Part shown: positions 62,443 through 64,000 of the stretch, one piece after another
Numbering within the stretch: position 1 is the first letter of the stretch
Layout of the letters: each line of letters opens with the position of its first letter
Source: Rhodamnia argentea
Lineage: Eukaryota > Streptophyta > Magnoliopsida > Myrtales > Myrtaceae
DNA: 64,000 nucleotides
Assembly (NCBI RefSeq): GCF_020921035.1
Contig: NC_063151.1
Location: 28,588,934 to 28,652,933 of the forward strand
Direction of reading: 5' to 3'
Made by a program: the position numbers and the translations under genes
Notes under the pieces: generated by a model
The model's input: only the letters and a program-made list of their open reading frames with translations
Told to the model about the DNA's origin: nothing
Databases searched by the model: none

Positions 62443-62583
62443 CTCCTTAATTTCAGAGTCAAATTTCCTTGTAAGTGTAAGGAAATTACTTCTGGCAATC
62501 TATTTACTTTTGTTCTTCGGGGGCAGCAATGTATACTTTACACCATCCTTCACGAGACTATCTTGATTTCCCCTTCCCGAATG

Positions 62584-63198
62584 CTAAGCATCTACAAAAA
62601 ATTGCCACGGCCTCCCAAATAACACATGACATACATCCATATCTACCACATCACAATACAATTCATCATGATATTTGCCAATGGAGAATGGAATTTTACA
62701 TCGCTCGATTACCTTAATGCTTTCCGCCTTTGATTTAATCCATCCTAACATATATGGATTATGATGCTTCTCCACAGGTATTTCCAGCTTCTTCATTGCC
62801 TTCTTCCCGATAATGTTTTCCATGCTTCCACTGTCAATGACTATAACGAAGATTTTTCCTAGAATTGTGCATCTGGTTCCGAATAATTGATGGTGCCGCG
62901 AATCATCCTCCTGTTTTGGGGCTAACATCATCCTGCGCACAACACAATTCACCTCCTCATCTTCCTCTTCTTCAAAATCATCATCGTCACCATCCGGTTC
63001 ACAACAATACTCATCTTCCTCCTCTTCTCTCGTTGCCATATTGATTGCCTTTTTCTGGGGGCATTCATTAGATCCGTGCCCAAGTTGATTACACCTGTAA
63101 CACTTTATCACTGCTGGTTTAGCGTAAAGATTTGGGTTCGTAGATTTCTGCGCTTGCGTTCCCTTATCCCTCGCCTTGTTCATAGGGCACTTCTCCAC
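62584..63198 (-). pseudogene. Ty3/gypsy gag C-terminus and protease part
   Basis: Open frame of 204 codons. The CCHC zinc knuckle (CYRCNQLGHGSNEC, about residues 34-47) binds nucleic acid in the capsid; a run of Glu/Asp follows; the protease active site DSGS (usually DTG or DSG, about 122-125) retains the catalytic Asp. Fused gag-protease order is normal for the lineage. The polyprotein is interrupted before and after. Confidence 0.8.
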
Positions 63199-64000
63199 CG
63201 CCTTATCATCCCAACTTCACTCTGCATTATAACAATTGTTGAAGCCGCTCTTCTCTACGGGCTGTTCGAATCTGCTACCTCTATAGCTCTCATAGCCCCT
63301 CTTACCCCGTTCTTGCTGCATTAACTCTGCCTTCATCGCCATGTTCTTCGCTTGAGACAGATTCCGCAAAAACTGCACTCCATTCTTATCTCGAATGAAG
63401 GGCTTCAAACCATATAGATATCTGGCCACCTGTTACCCCTCTGTCTTCAGCAGATTATTACGCACCGCTAATCTCATAAATTCTGCCGTGTATTCATGTA
63501 TAGTCCGATTGCCCTATTGGCAACGTTAATATTGCTGGAACATAATATGCTCATAATCGGGAGGAAGGAACTCCTGCTTCAGCAACCTCCTCATCCTTTG
63601 CCAGGTCTAAACTCGCTCTTTTCTTTCCCTTTCTCTCCTATTATGCAATCTCTCCCACCATACGGATGCACCCCCCTTCAATCTCCAAGCTACTAAACGT
63701 ACCCTTTTCTTGCTAGGGGTTTCCATATAATCGAAGAATTTATCTATATTAGCAACCCAATCCAGAAATTCCTCTATTCCTAGACCTCCATTAAAATAAG
63801 GAATATCGACCTTTAGTTTAAAGTCGTTACCTTCACGATCGTCGTAGCGTCGTTTGCTATCTCTTCTTTCACGATCGTTGTAACGTCCCCTTCGAATTTC
63901 TCCATAATGATTCCTGTTTGCATAATCAGCACGCTCTTCATTCGAAACTTCGGTCTCCTCTTCTTTCGAACTCTCTGAATAAAGAGGATTATCTTGCTCA

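Larger units (their letters stand above)
59559..64000 (-). mobile_element. Ty3/gypsy retrotransposon gag-pol, decayed, truncated by window end
   Basis: Minus-strand domains in order: gag (VRLVAWRLKGGASVWWE near 63670, and 63217-63429); zinc knuckle CYRCNQLGHGSNEC with the acidic stretch and aspartic protease VIDSGSMENI (62584-63198); reverse transcriptase with YFDDILIYN (61630-62442); RNase [16 protein letters not shown] (61205-61456); integrase zinc finger part CYICQ and core [12 protein letters not shown] (60496-60812), YDRDSKF and [13 protein letters not shown] (60205-60495); and the integrase C-terminal region ending in KYRPYTVGRRINDNAYVIDL and ISNTFNVANLSL (59622-60263). Domain order RT-RNaseH-integrase identifies Ty3/gypsy. 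Several stops and frameshifts split the polyprotein, so it is not autonomous. The 5' LTR is beyond 64000. Confidence 0.9.

Overview
The window looks like nuclear DNA of a flowering plant, very probably a woody eudicot and possibly Myrtaceae (Eucalyptus-like). Genes are split by GT..AG introns, intergenic DNA is AT-rich and full of small inverted-repeat elements and LTR debris, and the gene content is plant-specific. The family guess rests mainly on how the terpene synthase copies read to me from memory; nothing in the sequence proves it. There is no operon structure, CRISPR array, rRNA or tRNA that I could support.

Layout. 1-3865: repeats, including a near-perfect 118-bp-arm hairpin element. 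3866-6145 (+): intact four-exon gene for a 321-aa uncharacterised protein with a C-terminal membrane anchor. 8640-12368 (-): intact 13-exon mRNA cap guanine-N7 methyltransferase (373 aa). 12.9-15.2 kb: three inverted-repeat elements. 15990-18289 (+): GDSL esterase/lipase pseudogene with a lost start, a frameshift and a 413-bp solo LTR inside exon 4. 18889-21935 (-): intact 13-exon family 1 beta-glucosidase (505 aa), convergent with the GDSL pseudogene. 25589-28327 (+): intact four-exon organellar RRM protein (135 aa, ORRM2-like). 32679-33053 (+): small intronless gene of unknown function with a good TATA box. 33-37 kb: repeats, including a Mutator-like element with a 9-bp target duplication.

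37011-54368 is a head-to-tail tandem duplication of about 8.6-8.8 kb. Each unit carries, on the minus strand, a seven-exon TPS-a type terpene synthase (42354-45014 and 51117-53781). Both copies are broken, by different lesions plus one shared splice-site change. The central part of the unit is nearly identical between copies while the flanks differ by several percent or more.

54.4-64 kb is retrotransposon territory: a 2.83-kb solo LTR with a perfect 5-bp target duplication (55868-58697), then a decayed Ty3/gypsy element on the minus strand with its 3' LTR at 59062-59558 and gag running off the window at 64000.

I see no new multi-gene system. The strongest leads are the uneven divergence of the terpene synthase duplication, its breakpoints inside transposable elements, the solo LTR in the GDSL gene, and a dispersed repeat family with a period of about 60 bp. 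Exon boundaries were worked out by hand from splice signals, reading phase and remembered protein family sequences; no alignment or search was run.
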